Of a stretch of 64,000 nt of DNA, positions 49,879 to 62,939 are shown one piece after another. A program made the position numbers and the translations under genes. Numbering within the stretch: position 1 is the first letter of the stretch; each line of letters opens with the position of its first letter. Source of the DNA: Hedera helix (taxonomy: Eukaryota; Streptophyta; Magnoliopsida; Apiales; Araliaceae); contig OX359276.1 of assembly GCA_947179155.2 (NCBI GenBank), forward strand, positions 47,300,953-47,364,952. Reading direction: 5' to 3'. Under the pieces are notes generated by a model. The model saw nothing but the letters and a program-made list of their open reading frames with translations, was not told the DNA's origin and ran no database searches.

Positions 49879-51630
49879 TTTGGATTGTGGGGTGCTTATT
49901 TTGTTATTTAGCTAAATGCTTGCCTTGGCCTAGATTGGAATCTGTTTTGAGAGCTTGAACTTGTGGGTTATCCCTTTTCTGAAGGTTAATTAGCAGTAGT
50001 AAGTAGTGATGTTGATCTTTTTTTATGGTGGTATGCATGTAGATGAGCTTGGTATTCCCTAAGGTTTTATATAGCCAAGAGCAAGTAGCCAGTTATATTT
50101 TTGTGGGGCCATTGTATCTATTCCGTTATCTCAATTTTTACCCAGCAAAAGTTCTTCATTTTTTATTTTTTTTTGTAATGCTATTTTTTTTTTATATCTT
50201 TTGTAATTTACACCACACAGTCTAATTCTATTTTGGGATCAAAGACTGGATGCCCTCCAAGTAAACAAGCCTTGGCTTTTAAAAAACATAGAAACTAATG
50301 CAATTGTGTTTTCCAAAAATAGAAAAAATAAGAAAGTATATTAGAAGTTGTCTGCTTTTCTTCTACACTTCAATTTTTTTTGTACCTCATGGCTCATGCT
50401 TAAGTCAAAGAAATCCTCTCTTTAATAACAACAGTCATTGGAGTGCATACCAGAATGGGATGAGGTTCTGTATTAATTTTTGTATCATGTCTATAGAGAT
50501 ACATATATTTGTATGTATATATTATACATATAAATAAATATATTTTTGTATCATGTTTTTGGTAACAGAAAATTGATATAGAGGATTTGAGGCCTACAAG
50601 AATGGCCAACAATTGATCACTATCGGGATAATAGTTGTATTATATCGGATTGCTTTTGTGGCCATATTCATCCGTAGACATCCTTTATGTCGAGGTTTAT
50701 GGCGATGACAACGATTTGTAGTATGAATTATCGTCATAGTTTTATTTTTTTTTAAAGGTACGACGACGGGACATACCACCATTATAGGTTTTAAAAATTA
50801 TCGTCATAAACATCGACACAGATAAACAGAATGTGATGAAACAACTAAACTGTTAGGATTATAAAATGATATGGTATATTTTTTTAAATATATTTTAAAA
50901 TTAAAGATATATTTTTATTTTAGAACTATAAAATGATATTATATTCTTAATTTGTCATCATTTTTTTATCATCATTTTTAATATTAAACCACTACAGTTA
51001 AATTTTTAATTAATACTAAGATTATATTTGAGAACAAAAAATTATTATTTTATAAACGTATATTTAATTTTGGAACAGGGGGAGTATTTGTTAAAAATGG
51101 TACTTGCCTTTTTTTTTTGACAGAATTATTATTCTCTAAACAAGCACAAAGCAATGGATTTATTTAGTACTCCTACTCCTACCATAAGAGAGCCTCCTTT
51201 TCAACTTTAAGAAATTTAATTTTGAAAACTTACATGAATTTATTTGAACTTTGCAACAATAGTTTTTATTTATTTATTAGTAGTAGTTTTTATATAGTTT
51301 AAAATAATTTTAATTGTATTTATTAAATCAAATGAAATTATATTAATTTGAATTAAATATGCTACAAACTGATTTTTTTTTTAAATTATAATGTAACTAT
51401 TTTTGCATAACCAATTATGTAGTTAATGCAAACCATGTAATAAGAGAAAGCAAATAACTAAAAAAAAAGTAATTGATAATGTTAATATAATAAGTGTCGT
51501 TGAAAATTTAAAATATTATTAAAATAAATATAAATGTATTACTAAATATATATTTGTTATAACAACATAATATTATTATGGCATTATCAATTGTAAAAAA
51601 AATGCGAACAATATTGGGTATTACTTATAT

Positions 51631-51651
51631 GGTGTGTGTGTGTGTGTGTGT
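51631..51651. repeat. (GT)n microsatellite
   Basis: Ten GT units in AT-rich intergenic DNA. Confidence 0.9.
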
Positions 51652-51670
51652 TATAATGATATTTTTTAAA

Positions 51671-51932
51671 TATTTCATTCGTTCTAAATTAAATATTTAA
51701 TTTTGACTTTTTAGTCAAATTAATTATTTTTAGAACTAATTTTTGCACTATTTTCGATAAAATTTAGGTGAAGATATCATAATCATAAGAAATTATATAT
51801 ATAATTTACTAACAACCCTAATTTTTATGATTTCAAAAATTTATTTATATATGTTTAATTATTAATTTTAAAAATGATCAATTTGATCAAGAAAATCAAA
51901 GTTAGATATTTAATTTAGGGCGAAAGGAATAG
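51671..51932. mobile_element. Stowaway-like MITE relic
   Basis: TATTTCATTCGTTCTAAATT at the left and TTTAGGGCGAAAGGAATA at the right are inverted. Inside, AATTTTGACTTTTTAGTCAAATTAATTATTTTTA pairs with TAATTATTAATTTTAAAAATGATCAATTTGATCAAGAAAATCAAAGTTA. Similar in plan to 26786-27034. Confidence 0.6.
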
Positions 51933-52036
51933 CACTAGTTGACAATTATTAATCAAGTATATACTATAATAACAAGAAAAAAAATGATGTTTTTAAAAGA
52001 AAAAAAAAATTAAAATCAAATACGATAGGATTTGTT

Positions 52037-52622
52037 AGGGGTGCACACGGTCGGTTTGGTCGATTTTTTGGGAAAAAAAATAACCAAACCATTTAAGTCG
52101 GTTATAAAAAATTAAAAACCAAAACCGCCAAAAATTTTACATCGTAATCGGTTATCAGTTTATTCGGTTTCGGTTAAATCGGTCGGTTTATTCGGTTATT
52201 CAGTTCCGTAATTGATAATTTGATATTTATTATATTGTCAATTTTTTATAATAATTAATAAATCACTAACTCAATAACTACTAATTATAATAGAAGTTCT
52301 CTAAATCCGAAAAATAAAAATCACCTAATTCACTCACTATGATAGAAGTTTTGTAAATTTGTCACAACAAAGACATATAATAAATATATAATTATATAAA
52401 ATAAATATTTATTAAAAAAGTATATAAATTATATTATAATTTTAAATTATTCGGTCAGTTTGGTCGATTTCTGTTTTTTGAGAAGTCAAACCAAACCGGC
52501 TGAACTAGTCTCAAGTTTTTAGTTTTATAGTGTTCGATTTTTTTGATTTTATGTTTTTCGATTTAAAATAATAACGGTTTAATTCAGTCCAATTAATTTT
52601 TCAATTTTACGTGCACCCCTAA
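52037..52622. mobile_element. hAT-type MITE with perfect 8-bp target duplication
   Basis: GATTTGTT at 52029-52036 and again at 52623-52630 flanks the element. It starts AGGGGTGCACACGGTCGGTT and ends TTTACGTGCACCCCTAA, giving inverted GGGGTGCAC termini. Subterminal CGGTTTGGTCGATTTTT and GTCAGTTTGGTCGATTTCTG repeats are typical of the plant hAT-derived MITEs rich in CGGTT motifs. The centre is AT-rich with no frame. The intact duplication suggests fairly recent insertion, about 340 bases upstream of the TPR gene start. Confidence 0.85.
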
Positions 52623-52966
52623 GATTTGTTATGTTAACTAATTACCACAAGTACTAATGCATTAGTTGTGCGAGGAAGAGGAATTAACTGAGTGAAGAGA
52701 GTTGAACAGGCTGACTGTACAATACCACGACTTCGTACAAAGAATGTGGATGGGATTATTATCCAAATTCATTTTATTTTCGTCAATAATATTTTGTTCA
52801 TCCCTCTTTATATATTAATCATAACACCAAACTTACTTTCTCTCCCTCGCATAATAATAATAATATATCAGTTTTCTTCTTCTTTTCTGTTCAGCTAGCA
52901 ACCTGTAGTAGTACTATTGTTTCATCTGAATCTTGGGCTTTTTTAGAGAGAGAAAATAGAGAGAGA

Positions 52967-55609
52967 ATGGAAGATAGTAGTTCAAGTCGAAAGGTTGTGG
53001 TAGAGAGAGATCAGGAAGAGCAGCATCTTTTTCATGTTATTTATAAGGTTCCTTCAGGCAACGGTCCTTATGTTCAAGCTAAACATGCTCAGGTACCTAT
53101 ATATTTCTTCACACACATCATATATATATACATATACATATAATTGATTGCAGGTCGAATTCCAACGTATACAATAATTTCAAAACTTATATGGTAATTA
53201 TGAATCTCCTCAAACTAGTTAGCTAGATTAACATTTAATTAACCCTACTACAATATCTACAGATTAATTCACAGTGTCATACTTATTTTAGAATTTAGAT
53301 TAATTGCTCCTTTATACGTACGTGTTTGTAATTTATCATCTATTTGCGGGATCTTGAGTTACAATAGTTAAATTTTCAACTTTAATTTTGGATTGTCAAT
53401 TATTACAACAACCTTAAGTAAGATTCATTATATTGAAATGGATTTGGTTTCATGTATAATCTGTCATACAGATCAATAGTATCTTTAACGTTGACTTGTC
53501 TGATTCTTATTGATTACTCCGTCCGTTACACAGAAAGAGTCTTGTTTGATGATTTTTTTATTGCAAAACAATGTCTTATTTCTATTGATACAAAATATAA
53601 AATGACATAATAGCCTCATTATTTTTTTGCTAGTTTAAGACATAATTTATACACACAACCTTAACCACCGTCAAAATTTGAAACACCGCCATCTTGGTAT
53701 ACAAGGGATTGAAATAACCATTGGACCAAAACCCTTTGGTTAACCTCATTTTACCATACCATTTACTCTTGTTGTGGCAGGGAGGGAGCATTTCCATCAG
53801 TCTTGTCTTTAATTCAATAGGAATAAACTTAACAAGAACCCTAATTCTTGTACTTCAATTTTGATAAAATTATAAGCATGTAGTAACAAGTTTCCTTATG
53901 CATGATCTTCAGGAATAGCTGGATTAATTTCTTAGTTAATTTTATTTTGGATCATGATTTGCGTAAGTAATTACTTTTATTCTATAATTAAATATTAATT
54001 GTACTTAATAATTTTCAGCTAGTACAAAAGGATCCGGAGGCAGCAATAGTATTGTTTTGGAAGGCAATAAATGCAGGAGATAGAGTAGACAGTGCACTTA
54101 AGGACATGGCTGTGGTGATGAAGCAATTGGATAGAACTGACGAGGCCATTGAAGCCATCAAGTCTTTTCGGGTCCTTTGCTCCAAACGTTCTCAAGAATC
54201 TATTGATAATGTTCTCATGGACTTATACAAGGTATATCTATATCTATATCTGTATCTATATCTATATATATGAATTCATGCATGTAAACTTAGTTTGTTG
54301 TTCATGCAAATATTAATTGACAGTTCTAATTAATTATTGATATATATATATATGTAGAAATGTGGGAAAGTAGATGAACAAATTGCGCTGCTTAAACAAA
54401 AGCTAAGGTTGATTTATAGAGGAGAAGCCTTCAATGGAAAACCCACAAAAACTGCGAGATCTCATGGCAAGAAATTTCAGGTTTCTGTCAAGCAAGAAAC
54501 CTCAAGGATACTGGTATATATATATATATGTTTTTATTTTTCCAATACATTGTTAAGTAATTTCCAAAATTAGGTTCTACTACTGAATGTTTTTTCTGAG
54601 AGGACTTCCTTTTTATTACGTCATGTGATTTATGCGCATTATTGGATACACACACACATATATATGTCTGCCTATATATGTTTTTATTTTTCCAATACAT
54701 TGTCAAGTAATTTCCAAAATTAGGTTTTACTACTGAATTTTTTTTCTTAGAGGACTTCCTTTTTATTATGTCGTGATTTATGCACATTATTGGATATAAA
54801 CACACACTACATGAAGTTTATCCTTGCCAAAGACGATATGAAGCATAATTTATTCTAATAACGCTTCATGTAACAAATATTTACACTTAAAATTTAATTT
54901 TAAAATAAATTAAGTACTACTATATCTTACACAAATGTTAATATGCCTAAAAAAGTCAAAAGGCCGAAGAGAAAACATCAATTATTGCTATGTAATCATT
55001 TAGCCTTTTTGTATAGAATCCAATTATGTATTATGAAAATTTTCAATCAAATTATAATTGCGATGTATGTGCATATATATACAATAGCTAAGAATTAAGA
55101 ATGATCTATCTTAATTTATTCCATCTTATCTCTATCGATGGTTTTAACTGTTTACATCTCCATTGCATTATTCCTTATATATCCATTCCAATTGGTCTTT
55201 TTTTTTACAGGGAAACTTGGGCTGGGCTTATATTCAGAAACCAAACTATATGGCAGCAGAGGTAGTATACAAAAAGGCCCAAATGATTGATCCAGATACC
55301 AATAAGGCCTGTAACTTGGGCCTCTGCCTGATCAGGCAGGGCCGGTATAATGAGGCACGTTCTGTCCTTCAAGATGTGGTGTTAGGTAAACTTCCAGGCG
55401 CTGATGATGTCAAGCCTAGAAATCGGGCCGAGGAATTTCTAATGGAATTGGAATCAAAGCAGCCTCCACCTTTGCTGTCTGATTTCACGGGCCTTGATCT
55501 AGATGAAGATTTTGTTGATGGGCTTGAGAGATTGATGAATGAATGGGCCCCCAGTAGATCAAGAAGGCTTCCAATTTTTGAAGAGATCTCTACATCTAGA
55601 GATCAGTAG
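52967..55609 (+). CDS. SULFUR DEFICIENCY-INDUCED/POLLENLESS3-like TPR protein
   Basis: Four exons in phase: 52967-53092, 54019-54231, 54358-54513, 55211-55609, giving 297 residues. Conserved blocks are FHVIYKVPSGNGPYVQAKHA, DPEAAIVLFWKAINAGDRVD, SALKDMAVVMKQLDRTDEAI, LDLY-type VLMDLYKKCGKVDEQI, GEAFNGKPTKTARSHGKKFQ, ILGNLGWAYIQKPNYMAAEV, CNLGLCLIRQGRYNEARSVL and the terminal NEWAPSRSRRLPIFEEIS. These are the tetratricopeptide units and invariant tail of the plant SDI1/SDI2 and POLLENLESS3-LIKE (MS5-related) family. SDI members repress glucosinolate synthesis or seed sulfur storage under sulfate shortage through protein contacts; MS5 relatives act in male meiosis. The sequence does not decide between these roles. 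TATA-like TTTATATATTA is at 52808. A hAT MITE sits upstream and intron 3 carries a 150-bp tandem duplication. Confidence 0.9.
54529..54812. repeat. Tandem duplication in TPR gene intron 3, 150-bp period
   Basis: ATGTTTTTATTTTTCCAATA at 54529 recurs at 54679. The copies are co-linear through AAGTAATTTCCAAAATTAGG, GAGGACTTCCTTTTTATTA and TTATTGGATA, with few differences, so the duplication is fairly young. Confidence 0.9.
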
Positions 55610-56150
55610 GCCTGTTAATGTTGTTCTTTTATTTTTACTTGTAGCACTGTTAATTAAGTAATGTCCAACAAGAGAAGAGGGTAAAAATTTAGTTGCCAGG
55701 TGGTTATGTAGGGAGCAGCTGTTTGGTCTAATTATATTTAATTTCAAAATTCAGTCTCTTAATTCAAAAGTTTTCTTATTTTACCCTATAATTTTAACAA
55801 TATTTTTTTAATCCTCAAAATTAAAATTAAAATTTTTAAAATTAATTAAAAAAAAATATGAATTACACATGCAAAGCATGTCCCAACCCCTTATATTAAT
55901 AGTACCTCAAAAGACAAGTTTATGAGTTTGATCACACTTATTTGTGTCATCTTTCATAATTTTGATGTACGTTCTATGTCTTGCAAAAAATGCTAATATC
56001 TTTTCTAATTAGTAACAAAAATAATACTTATTTATTCTAAAATATAAGAATTATTTTGACTTTTTAAAGTTGATTTTAAAAAATGTCAGCTTCAAAATTG
56101 ATGTGATTTTAGTTATATATTAGTATTGTTCTTAAAATTATCATGTAATG
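55610..56150. other. 3' flank of TPR gene
   Basis: Probable 3' UTR followed by AT-rich spacer. TCTAAAATATAAGAATTATT near 56036 with a GTCAGCTTCAAAATTGATG-type sequence after it may be a Stowaway fragment. No gene. Confidence 0.35.
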
Positions 56151-57855
56151 GTTATGACTGAAAATATAACTGATCTTGTTAAAACTGAGAATATGTGGAA
56201 AACTTGGATACAATTTTATTGATGCAATTGTGAATTTATAGAAGATTTACAAGGCAAGCAAACTAATTAATTATATAAAACTTACGGACCAAGATAATAT
56301 CTTGGGGAGTTAAAAAAAAACTAACTAATTATACAAAACTTGGGGAACAAGATAATCTTGGGAGTAAGAAAAAATTTACAGTAATATTCCCCCTCAAGTT
56401 GGAGGATGTAAATCAGAGATGTTTAATTTGGACTTGAGAAACTGAAATTGATCACGACCAAGAGATTTGGTAAATAAATCTGCAAGCTAATATGAAGAAG
56501 AGATCTTAGCCAGTCTGATCAAACCTTGTAATAATTTTTTACGAACAACATGGCAATTAATCTCAATATGCTTAGTTCGTTCATGAAAAAGTGTATTGCC
56601 GGAGATATAGATAACAACCTTGTTGTCACATAAAAAGGAAATGAAAGAGGAAATAGGAATACTAAGGTCATGTAATAAATAAGAAAGCATGTAAGTTCAT
56701 AAGTTGCCATAGCCATAACATAATACTCGGCCTTAGCAGAAGAGCGAAAAATCGTGGATTGTTTCTTGGTTTTCTAAGAAATTGAAGAAGATGCAAGGAA
56801 GATGCAATAGCTAGTGGTGGAGTGATGGGTCATAGGGCAACTAGCCCAATCTAAACCACAATAAACAGTAAATGTAAGAATGCTTGATGAGAAGATGAAA
56901 ATGCCTTGGCCAAGAGTAAACTTTAAATAACGTAATAGACAATGAGCAACATCTAGATGAGATTGACGAGGTTAACGTATGAATTGTCTTAAAATGTTGA
57001 CAGTATACACAATATTAGGCCGAGTAATAGTGAGGTAAATTAAATAATCAATTAAACGACGATAAAGATATGGGTCTAAGAAGGGGTCACCGACAAAGTT
57101 ACATAGTTTCAAATTTTGTTCCATACGAAAATTAGCAGGACGAGCACTTGTCATGCCACAGTCATGGAGAATATCAAGTGTATACTTGCATTGAGAGAGA
57201 TAAAGACCACATTTTGAACGAGCCACTTTAATGCCAAGAAAGTATTTGAGTGACCAAGGTCCTTGGCGTGAAATTTTTGACATATATTATCTTTGACAGG
57301 TTGAATAAGATTAGTGTGAGAACTTGTAATCACAATGTACGTCATCTACATATACAAGAACAAAAATAAATGCATCCTGGATATGGAGTGTAAAGAGAAT
57401 GCTTAGCTTGCGATTATTTAAAACCAAAATGAAGCATTAGAAAACTTGGAGAACCATTTGCGAGATACTTATTCCAATTCATATAAATATTTATGTAATT
57501 TACAAACCAAATTCTCCCCCTTGCGTCGATAACCGACCAAAAGGAGGGGACATGTAAACTTCCTTATTAAGGTCACCAAAGAGAAAAGCATTATTGACGT
57601 ATAATTGATGTAAAGGTCAGGCCTTAACCTTGGCAATAGTACGAAGAATACGAACAATAACTAGTTTGGCAACTAGAAAAAAAAAGTATCATGATAATCC
57701 AATACCTTCAATTTGAGTGTAACTTTTGGCCACAAGACGAGCCTTATAGCGTTCAATGGAGTTATCAGAATGACGTTTGATTTTGTAAACCCATTTAAAG
57801 TCAATGGTTTAGAGCCAATGGCCTTCATGCCAAAAGGAAGTGGGACAAGAGATCA
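56150..57855 (-). mobile_element. Truncated Ty1/copia retrotransposon (RT, RNase H, 3' LTR part)
   Basis: On the minus strand the sequence reads, with many frame breaks and stops, WVYKIKRHSDNSIERYKARL (about 57790-57730), PLHQLYVNNAFLFGDLNKEV and YMSPPFGR, a broken VYVDD box near 57350, SLKYFLGIKVARSKCGLYLS, YRRLIDYLIYLTITRPNIVY, then RNase H parts MAMATYELTCFLIYY and KHIEINCHVVRKK. This order (reverse transcriptase then RNase H) is that of copia pol. A purine tract, GAGGGGGAAT in minus sense near 56385-56395, marks the polypurine tract, and 56150-56384 would be the 3' LTR. Gag, integrase and the 5' LTR are absent; the 5' side ends abruptly beside a MITE. Non-functional. Confidence 0.85.
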
Positions 57856-57860
57856 AGTGT

Positions 57861-58053
57861 CAATTTAAGATATTTTTAAACTCAAAATTGACATAATTTT
57901 TTTTAATTTTAATCAATATATGATGAATATTTTAAATTATCTAAAAAGAATTACTCATTGTAAATTTTATTATTTCATAATTTTTAATAAGTAATTTTTC
58001 AATTGACTTTTAAAAGTCAATAATGATCAAATAATTTAAAATCGGGAGAGTAT
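57861..58053. mobile_element. 5'-truncated Stowaway-like MITE
   Basis: CAATTTAAGATATTTTTAAACTCAAAATTGA matches the interior of the element at 2189-2447, and the right end reads AATTTAAAATCGGGAGAGTA, a Stowaway terminus. The left terminus is missing; the element starts where the copia remnant stops, suggesting a deletion or nested insertion. Confidence 0.65.
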
Positions 58054-58925
58054 TATTAAAAATGACAACTCTGGCAAAAATGTAAGAAACCCATCACCTC
58101 TCGCACCCTCAATATTAAATATATATTTTTATTCCATGTTCATTGTTTAAAATAATAGATGTTTTCTAATACTATTACACTAAAATATTTTGTTATTGTA
58201 TAATACTATTAACAAAAAGACAACCACCATTTTTGTTATACTTATTATTTTTTTTAAAAAAAATTAAGAATTGAGGGAATAATAATGATGTTATGTTACT
58301 ACAATTATAGTACGTAGTAATAGGTAAGCTGTCAAACCGGTCCGAAACCCCGCCAAATTAGTTCCCAAGTTTTGGCTCTTTCTTAATGATACATTCCTTC
58401 AATTTCTCTCTTCCTTTCTCTCCCCCATTTTTTGCGGGATATATTACTAACCCTTTTCTGAATCTCTCTCCCACCTTAAACATACATTCCCTATATACTC
58501 CTCAATTTTTGGATTTTCTTGTTCTAGCTAGCTGTTTCAATTCCCATAATTATCGACCCATTTCTTGGTTTTTGAATTTTCATGCTGTTTTCATCACATC
58601 TTTAATTTTGGGGTTGAATTGTCAGAATCCAGAACGAATGAACTGTAAACCTTTTGGCCGATTGAGGATTTGACAAAAACCCAATACTCTTTTATGTTCA
58701 TATTAGCCAAGAAAAAAAAACAAGAGCTTGAAGCTTGGATCCCATTCTGTTTTTTGTTCACGTATATACCCAAATTTTCAATTCAATTGCAAGTTTGTCT
58801 TATCATATTTATAGATGAAATTCTGATTCTGGGTTTAGGGGGGAAAACAAAGAAAAGAAAAGAAGAGACCCCATTTTGGCAACTATCAAAATCTGCATTG
58901 GGTTGGATTTCTTGGACTTAAAAAC

Positions 58926-61900
58926 ATGGGTGGTTGTTTTTCATCCCATGAAAATAAAGCTTCTAGAAGAATAAAGAGTGGAAGTTCGAGGAATTTGATG
59001 CCAGCAGCTGCACCTCCTCAAAGAGATCCCCGTCCACAGCGGCATGGTAAGTAGATTGCCTTTTGTATATAATTACAAGTGACTAGTTATCATGGAGTAT
59101 CTATATTTCAATTAAATTTTTACATAATCCCTTTCATGCGGTATATATTATATAATACTGTGAACTATGCAGAACATATTGTATGTTTAAATTTTATTTA
59201 GAGGGTTTTAGATTGCTATTTTGCTTTTTACATGTTTTTTCTTAACATGTATGTGCTAGTTTTGGGAGGAATATTGGTTGTTGAAAGTAACATCTTGAGT
59301 TATTCTTGTTTGGGAAATGATTTATATGTCGACAAATTTATAACGAAATTGAAATTGAATTGTGACCAATATGAAAGTCTAAGCGATACAACAGAATAAA
59401 TTAGTGTGTAATCATTCTTAATTCCTACTTATCATAGGTATGTACATATGTCGGTATTTAACTAATGATATAAATTTATCGTCATATTTAGCAAGACTCT
59501 TCTTGTTTTTATAGCTTTATTTATTCACCTTAGCTTGTGACATACTCGCTATATCAAGCCCTCTTAAAATGAAATTATGCGATTGATTTCTTATGGAAGA
59601 ACATTCACATCGGAATATGTTCTTAATAATATTAATAAAAGTACCAATAATTTGTCAAGACTTTTGGATTACTTCTAGTGGGTCTAGATGACCCAGTGGT
59701 GATGTTGGGAGTGGATTGAACCTTATTCTGAACTTAGGTTTGGACCTGTTCAATACATTTTGTCATAAAAATACTGCTTTGAGAGATCACTATGACATTC
59801 TTCTTATACAGAATTCTTTAATATTGTATTAGATTTAGTGACAATTTTTCTAAAATAGTTGACAAAAGGTTGCCTTGGCATTTATTTGTCCAAGAATAAA
59901 GGCATTTTATAGAGTTTTGACTTTAACATGTGAATTGAAATATATTGGCGAAATGTTACATAATGGATAGTATACTTTCAATGGTGATTTCTATGCTAGG
60001 AAGAAGCTAAAAAATGCTACAACTTGTATTGTGCAGTAGAAAACCTCGGAAGGGTCAGAACTGAAGCTAATAACAGTAAGCATCAACCAAGAAAGCCCTC
60101 ACTTGATTCTTCAAACAATAGGTCTTCACCTAGAAGGCCCTCAACTGATGCTTCAAACGATAAGGCTGCCACTAAAGACGTTGGGAACAAAAATATTGCA
60201 GCCCAAACTTTCACATTCCGTGAGCTAGCAACTGCAACAAAGAATTTCCGTCAGGAATGTCTTGTAGGGGAAGGAGGATTTGGACGAGTCTATAAGGGAA
60301 AACTTGAAAAAACTGGCCAGGTAGTTTTTGCCTATTGGAATAACTATGCTAGACTTGGTATCTTTATTCTTCTATCAATGCATAGAAACCTTGGTTCATT
60401 TTCAATCAGGTTGTAGCTGTGAAGCAACTAGACCGTAATGGATTACAAGGAAACAGGGAGTTTCTCGTAGAGGTTTTGATGCTGAGCCTCCTCCACCATT
60501 CAAGTCTGGTAAACCTTATTGGATATTGTGCCGATGGAGAACAGAGACTTCTGGTTTACGAGTTCATGCAATTAGGATCTCTGGAAGACCATCTACTGGG
60601 TACTGTTTTTTTTTTGTTTTTTTATCTTCTGTCTTGGATAAATGAGCTACACGTGTTCTGGACTCGCTATACTTTCAAGTAAGTTGCGCTAATATTACAT
60701 TCATAAAGCTTGATCATGCTGGAATCATATATGTAATTTGAGTTATTGTCCAAATATGTGTAAAGAACTGAGAAAGTGAAATGATTTGTTTAAATCCTCA
60801 ATGGCCTAATCCTCAAGGAAAAGGAAATAGAAAGACCGGTCATCCTATAGTTCATTTATCAATAACCGTTGCAAAATATTCAAGTCCTTTCTCTATTCAT
60901 ATATAAAGTGATGGGCTTCTCCATGAAGATTAAACCAGGTTTACAAAGTTCTACTCAGCATCGAGAAAAAAAGTTAACAATGTGAACAATAATGGGAAGT
61001 TCTAACATGATTTTATTTGAAGTGTGTAAGAGTAAGCTCGTTTCGCTAAGTCCTAGGACAATGTCTTGAGTTCCCTTTATTTTGTCCAAACAAGAAAAAT
61101 GAGATCTCCTTCAATTTCTTTAGGTAGGTTCCTATTGCCTTTACTAATATTCTGTAATGCATTGATTTACAGATCTTCGACCAGGTAAACTGCCATTGGA
61201 TTGGTTTACACGAATGAAAATTGCTCTGCATGCTGCCAAAGGTCTAGAATACTTGCACGATAGGGCCAATCCACCTGTCATTTATCGCGATTTAAAATCC
61301 TCAAACATCTTGCTGGACCAGGATTTCAATGCTAAACTGTCAGATTTTGGACTAGCCAAGCTTGGGCCTGTTGGGGATAATTCACATGTATCATCAAGGG
61401 TGATGGGAACATATGGATACTGCGCCCCTGAGTATCAAAGAACAGGCCAACTAACCATTAAGTCAGACGTATACAGCTTTGGTGTTGTGTTACTGGAGAT
61501 AATTACTGGAAGGAGAGCCATTGATACCACAAAAAGAAATCAAGAGCAAACTCTAGTTTCCTGGGTAAGTCCTTTTACTTTTACCTTGTCCGTTTTGGTG
61601 CAAACAACACTAATTATGGCTATTAATATTCTAACGTCTGAGCAGGCAGAACCCATATTCAGGAAACCAGGCAGATATCCGGAACTGGCTGATCCACTTC
61701 TTGAAGGAAACTTTCCAAGCAAAAGTTTGAATCAAGCAGTTGCCGTTGCTGTCATGTGTCTGCAAGGCAATGCAGCAGCCCGTCCATTGATGAGTGATGT
61801 GGTTAGTGCTCTCAGTGTTCTTGGGGTTGGACCACAATTGGAAACGGCTTCACCTATCTCTGCTCCTTCTCCACAAGCTGAAATTACGACGACAGATGCC

Positions 61901-62008
61901 ACTGAAAGCCAGTGTAGGGATATCAATACAAGGGAACGCGAAAAAGCAATTGCAGAAGCTAAGGAATGGGGTTCATGTTCAAGGGACCAACACATGACAC
62001 AAGCTTGA
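58926..62008 (+). CDS. Receptor-like cytoplasmic kinase, class VII (PBL27-like)
   Basis: Five exons in phase: 58926-59046, 60037-60320, 60410-60599, 61173-61564, 61646-62008, giving 449 residues. The N-terminus MGGCFSS has the glycine-2 and cysteine-4 for myristoylation and palmitoylation, so plasma-membrane attachment is expected. A serine/proline/arginine-rich segment with repeated (R)KPSLDSSN/RRPSTDASN units precedes the kinase domain, at about residues 95-385: GEGGFGRVYKG, VVAVKQLDRNG, VIYRDLKSSNILL (an RD kinase), SDFGLAKLGPVGDNSHVSSR, MGTYGYCAPEY, SDVYSFGVVLLE. FTFRELATATKNF before the domain is the RLCK-VII signature. Family members relay pattern-receptor signals to MAP kinases and other outputs. 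A long leader begins around 58390. The C-terminal tail, rich in serine/threonine, is not conserved. Close to the PBL27/PBL5-7 subgroup by motif; orthology is not tested. Confidence 0.93.
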
Positions 62009-62880
62009 AATTGTTCTTCAGTGTAAGATCAACCAATTTGTATCGGTTTACCTATGAGATAACAAAATTAATGCGCCATTTTGCTTGTCGTTTTAGAAGG
62101 CTGATGATTGAATTTACATATGTTTTGTGTGCGCTATACTATACATGGTTAATGAGGATACAGATTCGCTTTTTGCAAGGGATACATATAAATACGACTC
62201 GTTCCTAACTTACTACTTAACACATACTTTCATAAATGTGTCATTGATTTTGAGATGGATGATGGAACTGTAATACGATTGCAGAAGAAACAAACTGATT
62301 ATTAACTGTTTGATTACTACAAGTCTACAATATTCGCTTTTGGGTTTTCTGTTTATTAAATCCAAGGGCTACAGTTGCAAGGATGGTCATGCACCTGAGG
62401 TGATTTTTGGACATTTTTTCATAACTAACAACCTTGTCATAATTATTCCAAAATATGTCATAATTTCATTGTTTTGCGAGTCTCAAAATCAAAAGTCTCT
62501 CTCGTAAAATAAACTAACATAATATTCCAATATTCCAAATTTACCACGTAAAAATTATAAATTTCCAATGAAAAATTTGGCTATTTGTTTTAAAATGAAT
62601 ATTTTTTTCGAGGTAAGACTCATCGTTTTTAAGGACAAAAAAATTGTTATTAAACTGTCTTATTATTTATCAAAAAAAAATAATACTTTTCACTATTATA
62701 ATTACAATATTTCACAAACTCAAACCAAATTAAAATTCTACATTTTTCAAAAAATAAAATAAGATTATTATAGCCCTAAGATGGAAGGGTATATTTCCGG
62801 ATCCTACTTTTTCCAATTAAAAGAACCCACCGAGAGAGAGGAATTAACTAATGATTCAATAGTAGAGGTGTACACATAGC
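62009..62880. other. 3' flank of kinase and intergenic spacer
   Basis: Likely 3' UTR to about 62280, then AT-rich sequence with no conserved frame. A possible transcription start region for the next gene begins near 62900. Confidence 0.4.
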
Positions 62881-62939
62881 CCGTGTCTATCTGGGCTGGG
62901 CCACGGAGCAGGCTAAAAAGTATGAGAACAAATGAAAAG

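Larger units (their letters stand above)
49879..52028. other. 3' flank of Alba gene and AT-rich spacer
   Basis: The first few hundred bases are likely the 3' UTR. Around 50660-50820 a GC-richer patch with repeated TCGTCAT and GACGACGGGACAT motifs resembles a decayed DNA-transposon end; it shares GACGACGGG with the palindrome at 32433. A (GT)n run lies at 51631-51651 and a MITE relic at 51671-51932. No gene is supported. Confidence 0.4.

Noticed and set aside
61046..62208. Other-frame ORFs across the RLCK kinase
   Set aside because: The conserved kinase motifs fix the plus-strand frame; the others carry no motif.
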